Positions 34,392 through 46,696 are shown, counted from the first letter of the stretch. The stretch: 64,000 nt of DNA from Molossus alvarezi (GCA_037176705.1 CM073886.1:122167001-122231000); one strand, 5' to 3'. Notes: generated by a model from the sequence alone, not told the origin. Translations and numbers: made by a program.

Positions 34392-35316
34392 GTATGTAAT
34401 ATATTAGTTGTCATAAGGTAATAAAATGGTTCTAATATTTGTTCCATAACCTAGTATTTTAATTCCACAATTTAAAAGAATTCTGTATATGAAGGATTAT
34501 ACTGAGTCTGAGAATCTAGCTATGAACAATATGGTTCCTATACCCACAGAGCTTCGTCTAGAGCAGGGTTGGTAAACTGGCCAGTAGTCTGCCCTCAAAC
34601 TAAGAGTGGTTTTAACATTTTCAGAGAATTTGAAAACAACAAAGAACATTATGTGACAGAAACTTTATGTGGCCTAGAAAACCTGAAATAATTATTTTCT
34701 GTTTCTTTACAGAAAACACTTGCCAACCCCCAGTCTAGTGGTTTAGGTTCTTAACGAACTATAATTTTATTTTTAAATATATGCTTACACAAATATGTTC
34801 TCTTAAATAAGGAACCTTTACTTATTAGTACTCAGTTCTTTTTCTCTCTAAGACCTGTATAAAACTTTTTCTCTGAAATTTAATGTCGCTTTGATATTAT
34901 TAAAATATTCCACATTATGGAAATATGTCTTGTTATTGGTTTGGTGGTATTATCACATAAGCTACATGTATCTAAGGTAATACCAGAGATGAGAGTGGAA
35001 GCTGTTCTCGAGGCGTTTACAGCCTGGTAGGGTGTTCACAGCTCCTTTTGTAGAAAATAGCAAACAAAAGTGGAGCGTACTAGTAATACCAGTTTTCTTA
35101 TTCATTGCCATGCGTAGGCTGTTGATTCTTTTGGATACAATTTCAATTCTTCTAAGATATACCACGAAGAAAACAGGAAAGTGCAGAAGAATTATGCTTT
35201 TGAATTGGTACCAACACTTTACCTGTCAGTAATTTATGTCTTTTATTGGTTCTCTTTAAGATTTCTATAAAGCTTCTCCTATCATTCAAGATACAAATTT
35301 TATACTCTATTCTTAG
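34392..35316 (+). other. NIPBL: NIPBL intron 7
   Basis: A 925 nt intron, GTATGT to TTAG. It holds one old hAT MITE-like piece at 34566-34737. The rest has no recognised element. Confidence 0.9.
34566..34737. mobile_element. hAT MITE (old)
   Basis: 'CAGGGTTGGTAAACTGGCC' at one end and 'TTTACAGAAAACACTTGCC' at the other match an old mammalian hAT-Charlie MITE family. I am not sure of its catalogue name. Confidence 0.6.
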
Positions 35317-35413
35317 GATGGAGATTCTTCAACATTGAGGAATGCTGCATCTTTTCCATTGAGGTCTCCACAGTCAGTATGCTCCCCTGCTGGAAGTGAT
35401 GGAACTCCTAAAG
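35317..35413 (+). CDS. NIPBL: NIPBL exon 8 (aa 258-290)
   Basis: The acceptor TTCTTAG ends at 35316 and the donor GTATTA starts at 35414. The 97 nt exon starts on a codon boundary with D-G-D-S-S-T-L-R-N-A-A-S-F-P and ends with S-P-A-G-S-D-G-T-P-K and the first base of Gly. The Leu after S-S-T and the Asp in A-G-S-D-G appear to differ from the human residues (Met and Glu, from memory). Both are conservative changes. The donor lacks G at +5 and may be intrinsically weak. Confidence 0.94.
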
Positions 35414-36433
35414 GTATTATAATTAGAATTTCCTTCAGCATTTCATATTTCAGGTTGAGTAAACAATTCAGACTTCTTAATTCAGATACCGAAAACTATT
35501 CTGTATTGATTTTCATTTCTTGGAGAAAAACACAAATCTGTAATTAACCCTATAAACTCTTGATAGTGTTTTTAGATATATACAGTATTGTTCTCATTGA
35601 TAAATCCAGTGGTCTTTACAAACCACAAACTTCTTCACTTAAACATTTGAAATTATCCATCACCTTTTTCTATCCTCCCCACCCCTAGCTCCATGCCCCA
35701 TTCTCTAAAAAAACTTTATTTCACATTGAGTCTATCTGTTTTCCTCCTCCTTCTTTCATAGATTTTTTCCCCCTTAATTAGGTTTTCTCTCTGCTCTCTT
35801 ATTTCTCAAGATTTCCATTCTTATAATTAATCTTTTACTGTAATTTTTAACAGGATTCCCAAATCAATATCTTTGGCTCTAGTCCTATCTTCCAAGTTGT
35901 AATTTTTTCATTTCCAGACAAAAATTCCTCATATCTGGCTGGTATTTCAAATTTATGTTCCAAATTGTTCTCACTTTTTTCTGCCATTCCTGTTTTTCTT
36001 AATGCTACCCCAGTCCTGAATCTTAAAGTCTTCTCACCTCTTAGGTAGTCATTTAATCAAAACCTGGCCTGTTCTGTATTACCTCTCCAAATCTCTTACA
36101 TCTGTTTTTATTTCTGCTTATTAAAATCCAAACTATTCTTCAGGTTCTAATTTAATGGGCCGTGTTCCATGGACCTTCCCCTAATCTCTTCAAGCCATTA
36201 GTTTATATTTTTTATAACTATTTATTCAGTACTGTCTTATGGACATGGATTCTATTTTGTTTATCTTCAAATTACCAAAAACCTTGTGTAGTCTTCTATG
36301 TATAACAGATTCACAAAACTGAATTTAAGTCCAGATTTGGGCTATTTTTTTAAGTACTTAAAATTAAAGTCTGATCATTTGAATTATCAGTTTGTTGGAA
36401 GGGATATTGTACTCCACTTAAAGAATTAGCTAG

Positions 36434-36600
36434 TGCCCTGCCCAGTTTGGCTCAGTGGTTAGTGTTGGCCTATAGACCAATGAGTCAAGGGTTTAATTCC
36501 GGTCAAGGGCAGGTACCTGGTTGCAGTTCATCCCCAGCCCTGGTTGGGGTCGTGTGGGAGGCAACCAGTTGATGTAATACTGTCAATAATAAAAAAATAT
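36434..36600 (+). mobile_element. Ves-A SINE, 3' shortened
   Basis: Head 'GCCCTGCCCAGTTTGGC' to 'GGCAACCAGTTGATG', then an A/T-rich end. The usual CT-rich part is missing. Confidence 0.85.
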
Positions 36601-37037
36601 TTTTTGTAAAGAATAATAATAATAATAAAATAACACTGTATATTGATAGAACTTCAAAGTAACATTTATAATAAATTGCTCCATTAGCATCTTTATTACA
36701 CTTTATGCAATTGGTATGTTGTCTAAAAAGTTATTTTTATATATCACACTTTAAATATATTAACATTGCTAATTGAAAGTACAGATTTATTTACATATTT
36801 AAACACTAAAACTTTAAGATAAGTCTAGGTTTAAGTTATTTTTGTAAAGCATTTGCATCTTAACTAATTTGTATAATTTCCTATGGATTTGAAAAATTTA
36901 ATAAATAGTCTAATGACAAGAAATATATTGAATACATTATTCAAATATAATTATGCTTTTACTTCTGAAGCATAACTGCTAATTTCCCCCATCAGCTAGT
37001 TAACTAGGAGAAGTTTTGCATTTGATTTTCTTTTTTT

Positions 37038-37252
37038 AAATTTTTTTTTCCTTTATTGATTTTAAAGAGAGAGGAAGCAAGAAGGAGAGAGAGATAGAAA
37101 CATCGATGAGAGAGAACATCGAATGACCGCCTCCTGCATGCCCCTCACTGGGGATCAGGCCCACAACCTGGGCATGTGTCCTGACCGGGAATCGAACCAG
37201 CTACCTCTTAGTGCATGGGTAGATGCTCAACCACTGAGCCGCACCGGCCAGA
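37038..37252 (-). mobile_element. Ves-B SINE
   Basis: 'CCTTTATTGATTTTAAAGAG' to 'ACTGAGCCGCACCGGCCAG'. CpGs partly intact. Confidence 0.92.
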
Positions 37253-37982
37253 GAAGTATCATTTTTAAAACACTTTTTTATATCATATAGCATTTGTTAA
37301 TTTAATGGCATCTGGGCTGAAGATATTTTTGTTGAGCCTTGAAATTTGCTATACTTGCATAATTTTCTAATAAAAGGATTAACCAGCTAAAGAGAGTATA
37401 TGAATAATGTTAAGGGGAGGGACAAAGAGAATACCACGTGAAAGTACAAATCAATACTTTACCACCAGTTTGTGAACTAAATGAAGACTAACTAATTTTT
37501 CCTACTTTTTCTTATACAAATAACTATTCATATAAGTAGTCGGTAGGATTAATTTATTATTATTTTCTTTAGTTTTGATAGACCTACTTCAGATTTGTCC
37601 ATTTTTATAAATGATCAGTGAAATAATAGAGACTATCATGCCCAGAACATTTGTGTTGTATCTTTAGAAACAATGAAGTCTTTTGCCGTCTTCAAGCTAA
37701 ATATTTATATTTTATCAGCACAAAAATAAAAATAATCCTGGTCTGGAAAATGATACTTATATTTCAATTCACACCTAGATTATCACCCAGCAAGCTAACA
37801 GATAATGGTGGGCAAGTCTTTTAGGCTTTCTTTTTTATTTTGTAAATAAGTAGCATGGATTAGATAATCTCCTAATATTTTTTCTAGCATCACTATATTG
37901 TCACTTATTATTTCTATCACAATATAAGAAAATGCAAAACTTGCACTACTGTTTATTCTTGCCTGTTGAATTATTTTTCTAG

Positions 37983-38609
37983 GGTCAAGACCACCATTAA
38001 TCCTACAATCTCAGCCTCTACCTTGTTCATCACCTCGAGATGTTCCACCAGATATCTTGCTAGATTCTCCAGAAAGAAAACAAAAGAAGCAAAAGAAAAT
38101 GAAATTAGGCAAGGATGAAAAAGACCAGAATGAGAAAGCTGCAATGTATGATATCATTAGTTCTCCATCCAAGGACTCTACTAAACTTACATTAAGACTT
38201 TCTCGTGTAAGGTCTTCAGACATGGACCAGCAAGAGGATATGCTTTCTGGTATGGAAAATAGCAATGTTTCAGAAAATGATATTCCTTTTAATGTGCAGT
38301 ACCCAGGACAGACTTCAAAAACACCCATTACTCCACAGGATGTAAACCGCCCACTAAATGCTGCTCAGTGTTTGTCGCAGCCAGAACAAACAGCATTCCT
38401 TCCAGCAAATCAAGTGCCTGTTTTACAACAGAACACTTCAGTTGCTACCAAACAGCCCCAGACTTCTGTGGTACAGAATCAGCAACAGGTATCACAACAG
38501 GGACCTATATATGATGAAGTGGAATTGGATGCATGGGCTGAAATTGAGCGAATAGAGAGAGAATCAGCTATTGAAAGGGAGCGCTTTTCAAAAGAAGTTC
38601 AAGATAAAG
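37983..38609 (+). CDS. NIPBL: NIPBL exon 9 (aa 290-499)
   Basis: The acceptor TTTTTCTAG ends at 37982 and the donor GTAAAA starts at 38610. The 627 nt exon encodes first a Pro/Ser-rich stretch, then a strongly basic cluster (E-R-K-Q-K-K-Q-K-K-M-K-L-G-K), a likely nuclear localisation signal. A Ser/Thr-rich part follows, then a Gln-rich stretch (V-V-Q-N-Q-Q-Q-V-S-Q-Q), and finally the charged helix E-I-E-R-I-E-R-E-S-A-I-E-R-E-R-F. The exon is phase 1-1 and a multiple of three, so it can be skipped in frame. A-W-A replaces what I recall as A-L-A before the charged helix. The open frame runs on into intron 9, but that tail is intronic. Confidence 0.96.
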
Positions 38610-38901
38610 GTAAAATAAACTCATTACTTATCACTTCTTACTCTGGGCAAATATATCATCATAAAGTCAAAAAAGTTTTTTTAAGTTACTCTTTTTTTTT
38701 CCTTACTATATTTCATAATTCTTTGTGTCTTTCTTCAATAATATTTTTATTACTAATGCTCATACCTCAAATTAACATCTTAATTTCATTTTTTGTCTGA
38801 AATAACTGAGATTTGGTAATTCTGTATCATAGATCTGTCACCTAATATGTACCAGGTGATTTTATCTGTGCTTGTCTACTAAAGTGAACATTAGCATTTC
38901 T

Positions 38902-39111
38902 TTTTTTTTATTTTCCTTTATTGATTTTAGAGAGAAAGTGAGAGGGAGAGAAATAGAAACATTGATGAGAGAAAACATCTGTTGGCTGCCTCCTGCATGC
39001 CCCCCACTAGGGATTGGGCCCACGACCTGGGCATGTGCCCTGACTGGGAACCAAACCGGCGACCTCTTGGAGCATGGGTCGATGCTCAACCACTGAGTCA
39101 CACTGGCCAGA
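38902..39111 (-). mobile_element. Ves-B SINE
   Basis: Perfect 17-bp TSD TGAACATTAGCATTTCT at 38885-38901 and 39112-39128. Confidence 0.95.
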
Positions 39112-39499
39112 TGAACATTAGCATTTCTATGTTACATATGTTTTTTACAAGTTATATTAATATAGTTTTGTATCTTGAACTTTATTTTTTCCAAAGCAAG
39201 GTTAAGTACTATAGAATTATTTTGAATTGGTGCATTTAAGAAAAGTTTGTATGTATGCTTATTATACAATTCGATTTTTTTACTTGGTTTTTACTCTTAC
39301 CATCTCTTAATTATATGACTTTTTAAATAAATTTATGAAAACAATTTTATGTTAATATTAAATAGCAAACCTTAAGTATCAAAGATCTTTTGTTTGTAAT
39401 TACAATTAAGTGTTCCCTTTTGTCTGACTAGTATATTAGCATGGAGTTTCAAGATACATGTTCTATGAGTTTGTGGACTTTTTTTACTGTTTTGGTTTT

Positions 39500-39735
39500 T
39501 TTTTCCTCACCCGAGGACATTTTTCCATTATTTTTGTTCAGATAGAGTGGGAGGGGGAGAGAGAGAGAGAGAAACATCACCGTGAAAGGGACACATCTAG
39601 CGGTTGCCACCTGCACGACCCAACCAGGGCCGAGGACAAAGTACAACCCAGGTATGTGCCCTTAGTGGGAACCGAACCCAGGTTTCTCTAGACCGCAGGC
39701 CAACAGTCTAACCGCTGAGCCAAACCGGTCAGGGC
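39500..39735 (-). mobile_element. Ves-A SINE
   Basis: 'TTCCTCACCCGAGGACAT' to 'GAGCCAAACCGGTCAGGGC'. The TSD is weak (TTACTGTTTTGG against TTACGGTTTT). Confidence 0.9.
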
Positions 39736-39873
39736 TTCTTGTTACGGTTTTATAAATAATTATAATCAAATGAAAGTAGCTCCCTACTGAGTTCTTGGTT
39801 ATTTTAAGAGAGACTGATGAATCAATGATAGAAATTAGTAATTTAATTTATGAATTTTCTTTCTTTGCAGATG

Positions 39874-39876
<3 letters not shown>

Positions 39877-39906
<30 letters not shown>
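39877..39906. repeat. (AC)n microsatellite
   Basis: A 30 nt AC run, preceded by a pyrimidine tract and CAG that resembles a splice acceptor but has no exon behind it. Confidence 0.95.
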
Positions 39907-39909
<3 letters not shown>

Positions 39910-40454
39910 ACTATTCAAACCAAAGCATACTTTATGATTTAACTTTTTAGTTAAATATCCTAGTACTGATATAGTTGTCATATTTTCTGGGTGATTATAA
40001 AATAAAACTTGATGTTGAGAACTCATTTTTATATATAATTTTGTTCGTATGTGACAGGATCGTTTCTAGATAATTGTGTTCCTATACTAAGAAACATACT
40101 GAGGATTTGTATTATATTTCCTGTCTGTCATGGCTTTTTAAATTGTTACTGGAAAAAATAGACTGTATATACTAATTGTTGTATTATAATGTTTGCTAAA
40201 TATATAAATCACAGATAAGTGCAAATAAAGAGATTGGTAGAAATTTTCATTTTATTGGCTAGGAAACTGGGATTTTTTTTTAACTGGTATGTCATTGACA
40301 TTAAGGATGAAATAAAATGTTGCTTGTTCTTTCTCTTTACTTAAGGTGTGGGGGTTCAGGAAATAAATATACTATGGGGATTCCAAAATATATCTCGTCT
40401 ATCCTCTTATAAAAGTATATGCATGTCAAATGAAGAGAAGTTATTCAGCTTCTC

Positions 40455-40541
40455 TTGATAATATTAACATACTAAATACATCTAAATACATACATACTAA
40501 ATATTAACATTATATTGATAATATTAACATACTAAATACAT
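40455..40541 (+). repeat. Local direct duplication
   Basis: A 27-nt AT-rich unit beginning TTGATAATATTAACATAC occurs at 40455-40481 and again at 40515-40541. Confidence 0.8.
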
Positions 40542-43500
40542 ACATACATCTACATTTCTGAATCTTATGACAGTTTTGCAAGAAACATAGAATTGTAATT
40601 TCTTGACCAAGAATTATTAGTTGCCTTGAGAACTGTAAAATTTTGCATGACATTTTATTTAATCTTTATTTTGGAAATGAGTATTTTTCCAATGATTTTT
40701 TTAAAAAAATTGTTTGTAGGAACAAAAATAGTGGAAATGGTGGACTTCTGGGTGGTGGTTGTTTTTTTAACTTTCCTCAAATTTTATTGTATCATATTTG
40801 TTGAAACCAAAGTTTTTACCTATAAAAGTTGAATGGAAATAAGTATAGTAAATAGGGCTAATGGACTGTTAAAGCAAATTTATTTTAGACCACTAACGTG
40901 TCTGGGAGAATAGTAAAATCAATACACAGCATACTGTTCTTTCAGAAACTTTTATAATGTTTATTTTACTTTTAATTATCTAATCAATTATATCTGATCT
41001 GTGATGATGTGGCTATAGCAGATATAATTGAGAAGTTAAATGAGCAGAGTTGACTTGGAATTTTGAGCTCTGTAAGTTGACTTACAGAGGTATCTGGTAC
41101 TATAGAATGAAAACCAAAAATGTTTATTACAGCTATCTGATTTTTAGTTTGCTTCACATAATTTAATATGTATATTTCCCCAGATTGGTTATACTGATTT
41201 TGCTGGCCTCATATTAGTGCTGCCATTTCTAACTTGTTTTCTGAAAGCCCTGTTCCTATTATTTCATGGCTTTATTTGAAAGCCTTTGGAATTTTAGGTA
41301 CCACCTAATACCTTTGATTTGAGCCATGTCATTTTGTATTCATTTTTTGCATTGTGTGGTGGGATAGTGTTTTATATATAAGCAGTTATCTTGAGACTTT
41401 GACAAGATTAAATGTTCGGTGCGCTGCTCCACGATTGCAGGTGAGGTCATAAAAGCAAAATTTTCTGAAGTGATAGTTTTTAGTCAGCCCTTGAGAGATG
41501 AAATACTTTTTGAAATAAATTTATCACTAGTAACCACTACATTTTAGGATATCTACTGTATTTTGAAGTTTGACACTGAGAACTTTTTTATAAGTATTGT
41601 ATTAGTGATGGTAAGGAGCAAACAAGACTACTTTGGTCTACTGAGAGCTCTATTCTAGGGTCTGAGCTGATTTCCTATTATAGTCATTTGTTAAGAGAGA
41701 AGCATTTCCTTCAATAGACCAGAAATATGAAAATATGTATCTTGTAAGATTAGAAATATGGTTTGATAATTGTGGAATTTGAGAAAAGGGATAGAGTACT
41801 CACAGGAAATAGTTCACCCAGGCTGTAGTAGAACCTAATATACCACACACGTCTTCTGTTCCCCACATAGCAGACACTTTCTTGGCTGCTGGATATTTAT
41901 TTCCCTTCGACCTTCTCTCTCTTCTTTTGATAGTTTTATATACACTGATAGGTTAACTCCCTGTAACTTAATATTTTATGGCATTTCTAAAGGACCCTTT
42001 ACTCATATTTTAACATCTGTAATTACATAAATTAATTTTTGAAGGCTATTCATCTTTGCTTCTAGAATAACCTATTACAGATATTAATATCTCCTTCGCG
42101 TCCTGCTTTCTTTCATCAAAGAGGTGTTTCTTTGTTTATCTTTGCCTAATTTCATCTTTTCCCAAGGTCCACTTTCCATATTAGCAAGTATAAGGAATGG
42201 CCTAGCTACACTAATATTTTTTATAATGTTAACAATATTCTTGCACTGTAATCCTCATAAGAAGTAATTTATTACCAACTGTCATTTGGAATAAGAGACT
42301 AGGATTTTGAACAGGAATGGGACAGTTAACCACTGTTAATTGTACTGTGGTTTAGGGGTGAGATGTTTTCATTTTTTCATAGTGGGCTACTATGTGTACA
42401 ACGGTTGTGCTTTCTACTCTTAAGTGTTTTAAGTTATCACTTGTAGATTTAAGCAAGTGATATACTTTATTTCTTATAAGCATAATCAAGTTTAGAATTT
42501 CTCTAAGGGCTGGATCTTGTTTTCAAAATATTAGCATCTGGATGACAAGTGTTGATTTTGAAATTATATTTTTTTGTAAGCATATTCTTCAGGAATATAT
42601 GCTTCAGATAGCTAACCTTATGGTTCCCAATGCTAAACAGGGCTTAAAGATAATCAATGTTCTAAATATTAAAATTATTCATCATAGGCATGGCTTCCCA
42701 TCACTAGATGAAGGTTATGATGTAATGAAGACTGATGATAAAAGTGGATAGACAAAGGTGACCTATGCAGATTCAGAACCACTTTACAGGAATAAGTTCA
42801 TGTTGGAACTGAATTAGATCAAGTGAATCAGAACCTGCGTGCTCTTAACATAGCCAAGTAACCTCGTAGCAGTAATGGGATTTTTTCCAGTTTTATAGGA
42901 GAGGTGAAGTACTTTTCAATAAGATGAAAAGTGAAAACTTTTTATTTAGCAATATTTTATGGATAGTGCAGCAAATTATAAGATCCTTCCCAATCTTAAC
43001 ACATTACTCTTATGCAAATGCTTTCATACATTTTTATTATAAATAATTACAGCATCTATAGTTTAAGATAAATCATACACGATAATTTCTTTGAATTAAA
43101 CTCTATGCTAAATAGGTTAATGATCTATAAATGCTTAAGTATTTTGTAATTCTTTAAAATTTGGCCTTCAAGATATTTTAATGTTTTTCTGAAAGACAGA
43201 TTGTTCATATTTAGGATTAGCCCCAGATTTCTTAAGAGAAATCTTCAGATGCCTGAGATCTATGTCATTGTCATTTTAAGTGTGCTTAGGTTACAATTTT
43301 AAAAGCTTTCACAAAGCATATTTTTTAAAAAATATAGAAAACTTAGATTATACCATCTAAATTTCTATATTCTTGTCATAAAGTTTTAAGGATTAAGTAT
43401 AGTGTGATAATGCATTCTATTTATGAAGTAATAATTATTTGATGTGCCCTATGGCAACTTATAAAGATTATTTTGTGTGACAGAATATTCAAAACTAAAA

Positions 43501-45070
43501 TTCCATAAACATAAATTTATTATTCTTAGAGTTTTTTATTTTTAGATATTGATGCAAAAAGCTTCGTATAAATTTTTACCATGTTTTAACTAGGGAAAAC
43601 AGTCTAATAATAATGTACTTTATTATTATTATATAATCACGTAGTTGTTTTGCAAATAGAGTATATATGATGGTAGATTTAACTTCTGAATAACTGAAGA
43701 AGCAGAATGACTTAGTTCTTCAAAATTACTAACAAACATCTGAAGTAATTTTTAGCAATATTTTATTAGATTTAAAGCTGGATGAACTGCCACTTCTTAC
43801 TTTAAAGACAAAATGATGAAACTTTGGTGTATAAAGTCAGCACTGCCATTAAAAACTTTTTTTTCCAGAACTTGATTCCCTAACAATAAGGGGCAGTTTT
43901 TTAGTGGTCATTTTGACTTTTATCCTTGTCATGCTGTTTTGCTTAAATGATACTATATCACATTAATGAATATATAAGAGAATCCAGAAGTTCTCCCGTG
44001 AAAAATGATTTACATGACTCTTAAAACATACCTAGGCAATTTAAGTAAGTAAATATTAAAACAGGAAAACCACGGTGCTATAATGTAACTATTCCCAAGA
44101 ACTAATTAGATATGACCTAGCATCCTCTTTCGTCAGATGGAATCATGCACAGAAGAAATACATAACTGTTAAAAGTTCCTTGACATTTTATTGCGGTGGA
44201 TTTGTGTTTGTGTATATTTGTGTCTTTACTCTTCAAAATGCTGTAAATTTATTGAGGCCAAGATAGAAACCACTAGAAATTTACATTGAAAAGCCCAAGC
44301 ATTTTTCCTCAGTGGAAGTTGCTTATGGCAGGATTTATCTAAAAAGTCCTTATATGCTTTCATTTCTATACTTACAGTGTTACCTTATTTTAAATCTATT
44401 TCTCTATGTTAGTTTTTAAATTCCATTTGTGCTGTTGACAACTTGAAGAATTTGAATCCTGAATCAAAGGTTATTAACAAACTTGTTAATTTTTCTCTTA
44501 TTCTCCTCATTTATGTATTTTTTCACTGACATGGTTTCTTTTTTATTTCGGATTTTTTTTTATTCTCTTTCATACTTTTCTTACATATTGTAAAGTTTAC
44601 ATTTTCTTTTTTAATATGTTGGCAGATTTATGTCTGTAGTTTTCATTTAATGGTTTAAATGATTACAAATGAGAATACATGGTTTATAAGTGGTTGCCTT
44701 ATTGATATATCAAGAATCTGGTTTATCTTTAACATATACAAACAAAAATGTATGTTTGTATTTAATGTATTATAAGTTCCATTTATTTTATATTCTTAGG
44801 CTTATTTATATACTCAACAAGTATGCTGTTAAGTTCTTTTTGCTATAGTCACTAATATTTATTGAGGTACAAGCATGAATATTTCTTCAAAACTTGGTCT
44901 AAAAATATTATATCATTTGTGCCTGCTATTTTATATATGCATATTAATATCTGTATTCATCACCTTTTAAAAAGCATTATGACTTTTAAAAAATAGTCAA
45001 AGTTCATATGGTTTTTAATAAAAGAATATATGTCTATTACTGATACTGAATATTTATCTTTAAATTTCAG

Positions 45071-46696
45071 ATAAGCCTTTGAAAAAAAGAAAACAAGATT
45101 CTTACCCACAGGAGGCTGGGGGTGCTACAGGAGGTAATAGACCAGCTTCTCAGGAGACGGGTTCTACGGGAAATGGGTCAAGGCCAGCATTAATGGTTAG
45201 CATTGATCTTCATCAGGCAGGAAGAGTGGACTCTCAGGCTTCTGTAACTCAGGATTCAGACTCCATAAAAAAGCCTGAAGAAATCAAACAATGTAACGAT
45301 GCACCTATTTCTGTTCTTCAGGAAGATATTATTGGAAATCTTAAATCTACGCCAGAAAACCATCCTGAGACTCCTAAAAAAAAGTCTGATCCCGAGCTTT
45401 CAAAGAGTGAATTAAAACAAAATGAAAGTAGATTGGCAGAATCTAAACCAAATGAAAACAGATTGGTGGAGACAAAATCAAGTGAAAGTAAATTAGAAAC
45501 TAAAATTGAGACACAAACAGAAGAACCTAAACAGAATGAGAGCAGAACTGTGGAATCCAAACAAAATGAGAGCACCACAGCTGAACCTAAACAGAATGAA
45601 AATAGACTGTCTGACACAAAACCAAATGACAACAAACAAAATAATGGCAGATCAGAAACAACAAAGTCAAGACCTGAAACCCCAAAGCAAAAGGGTGAAA
45701 GCCGACCTGAAACTCCAAAACAAAAGAGTGATGGGCGTCCTGAAACCCCAAAACAAAAGGGCGATGGGCGGCCTGAAACTCCAAAGCAGAGAGGTGAGGG
45801 CCGACCTGAAACTCCAAAGCAAAAAAGTGAAGGTCGGCCTGAAACACCAAAACATAGGCATGAAAATAGGAGAGATTCTGGAAAGCCATCAACAGAGAAA
45901 AAGCCTGAAGTGTCTAAACATAAACAGGATATTAAATCTGATTCACCTCGGTTAAAATCAGAACGAGCTGAAGCCTTAAAGCAAAGACCTGATGGACGAT
46001 CTATTTCTGAGTCACTGAGACGTGACCATGATAGTAAACAAAAATCAGATGACAGGAGTGAATCAGACCGACATCGGGGGGATCAGTCTAGGGTTCGAAG
46101 ACCAGAAACATTGAGATCCTCTAGTAGAAATGAACATGGCATTAAATCTGATGGTTCAAAACCTGATAAACTAGAAAGAAAACACAGACATGAATCAGAG
46201 GACTCAAGGGAAAGACCATCTTCTGGGGAGCAAAAATCAAGGCCTGACAGCCCTCGAGTTAAACAAGGAGATTCTAATAAATCAAGACCTGATAAGTCTG
46301 GTTTCAAATCACCAAATAGTAAAGATGACAAAAGGACAGAGGGTAACAAGAGTAAAGCAGACAGTAATAAAGCGCACCCTGATAATAAGGCAGAATTTCC
46401 AAGTTACTTGTTGGGGGGCAGGTCTGGTGCATTGAAAAATTTTGTCATTCCAAAAATCAAGAGGGATAAAGATGGCAATATCACTCAGGAGACAAAGAAA
46501 ATAGAAATGAAAGGAGAACAGAAAGACAAGGTAGAAAAAATGGGATTAGTTGAAGATCTAAATAAAGGAGCTAAGCCTGTAGTTGTCCTTCAAAAACTGT
46601 CTTTGGATGATGTTCAGAAACTTATTAAAGATAGAGAGGATAAATCACGAAGTTCCCTTAAACCTATGAAGAATAAACCATCAAAGTCAAATAAAG
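45071..46696 (+). CDS. NIPBL: NIPBL exon 10, large charged exon (aa 499-1041)
   Basis: The acceptor AATTTCAG ends at 45070 and the donor GTAAGA starts at 46697. The 1626 nt exon encodes a lysine/glutamate/serine-rich, probably disordered region. Near the start is the basic signal P-L-K-K-R-K-Q. Degenerate K-Q-N-E-S-R units follow (about 45410-45640), then six 11-residue R-P-E-T-P-K-Q-K units (45670-45867), then long K/R/E/S/D stretches. Near the end are F-P-S-Y-L-L-G-G-R-S-G and P-V-V-V-L (46576-46590), an HP1 chromoshadow-type PxVxL motif known in this protein. The exon is phase 1-1. Frames open on the other strand and in other registers come from its biased, repetitive codons. Confidence 0.97.
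45670..45867 (+). repeat. NIPBL: Six 33-bp coding tandem repeats in NIPBL exon 10
   Basis: Six in-frame units at 45670, 45703, 45736, 45769, 45802 and 45835. Each encodes R-P-E-T-P-K followed by a variable pentapeptide (QKGES, QKSDG, QKGDG, QRGEG, QKSEG, HRHEN). Each unit has a T-P pair, a possible proline-directed phosphorylation site (inference). The last unit has diverged. Confidence 0.93.
46576..46590 (+). other. NIPBL: PVVVL HP1-binding type motif in NIPBL
   Basis: Five codons give P-V-V-V-L in the context A-K-P-V-V-V-L-Q-K-L-S, about residues 1001-1005. PxVxL is the established chromoshadow-domain ligand of HP1, and mammalian NIPBL is known to bind HP1 through such a motif. Confidence 0.8.

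Larger units (their letters stand above)
35414..37982 (+). other. NIPBL: NIPBL intron 8
   Basis: A 2569 nt intron, GTATTA to CTAG. 35630-36220 resembles an old L2-type LINE in antisense (low confidence). A truncated Ves-A lies at 36434, an (AAT)n run at 36611-36630 and a Ves-B at 37038-37252. 36631-37037 and 37253-37982 look unique. Confidence 0.85.
38610..45070 (+). other. NIPBL: NIPBL intron 9
   Basis: A 6461 nt intron, GTAAAA to TCAG. Ves SINEs at 38902 and 39500 and a (CA)n at 39877 lie in the first 1.3 kb. From 39910 to 45070 I recognise no SINE or LINE, only a local direct duplication near 40455-40541. A sharp GC/CpG-containing spot with a good donor-like GTGAGG lies at 41415-41446. 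Confidence 0.85.

Noticed and set aside
38610..38800. Continuation of the exon 9 open frame
   Set aside because: Runs past a good donor; exon 10 joins in phase at 45071, and the extension has no NIPBL similarity.
39861..39870. TTCTTTGCAG splice-acceptor-like site
   Set aside because: It is followed directly by an (AC)n run with no exon or donor.
45506..45955. 149-codon frame and minus-strand 101-codon frame within exon 10
   Set aside because: Out-of-register readings of the repetitive, stop-poor NIPBL exon; the real frame has matching splice phases on both sides.
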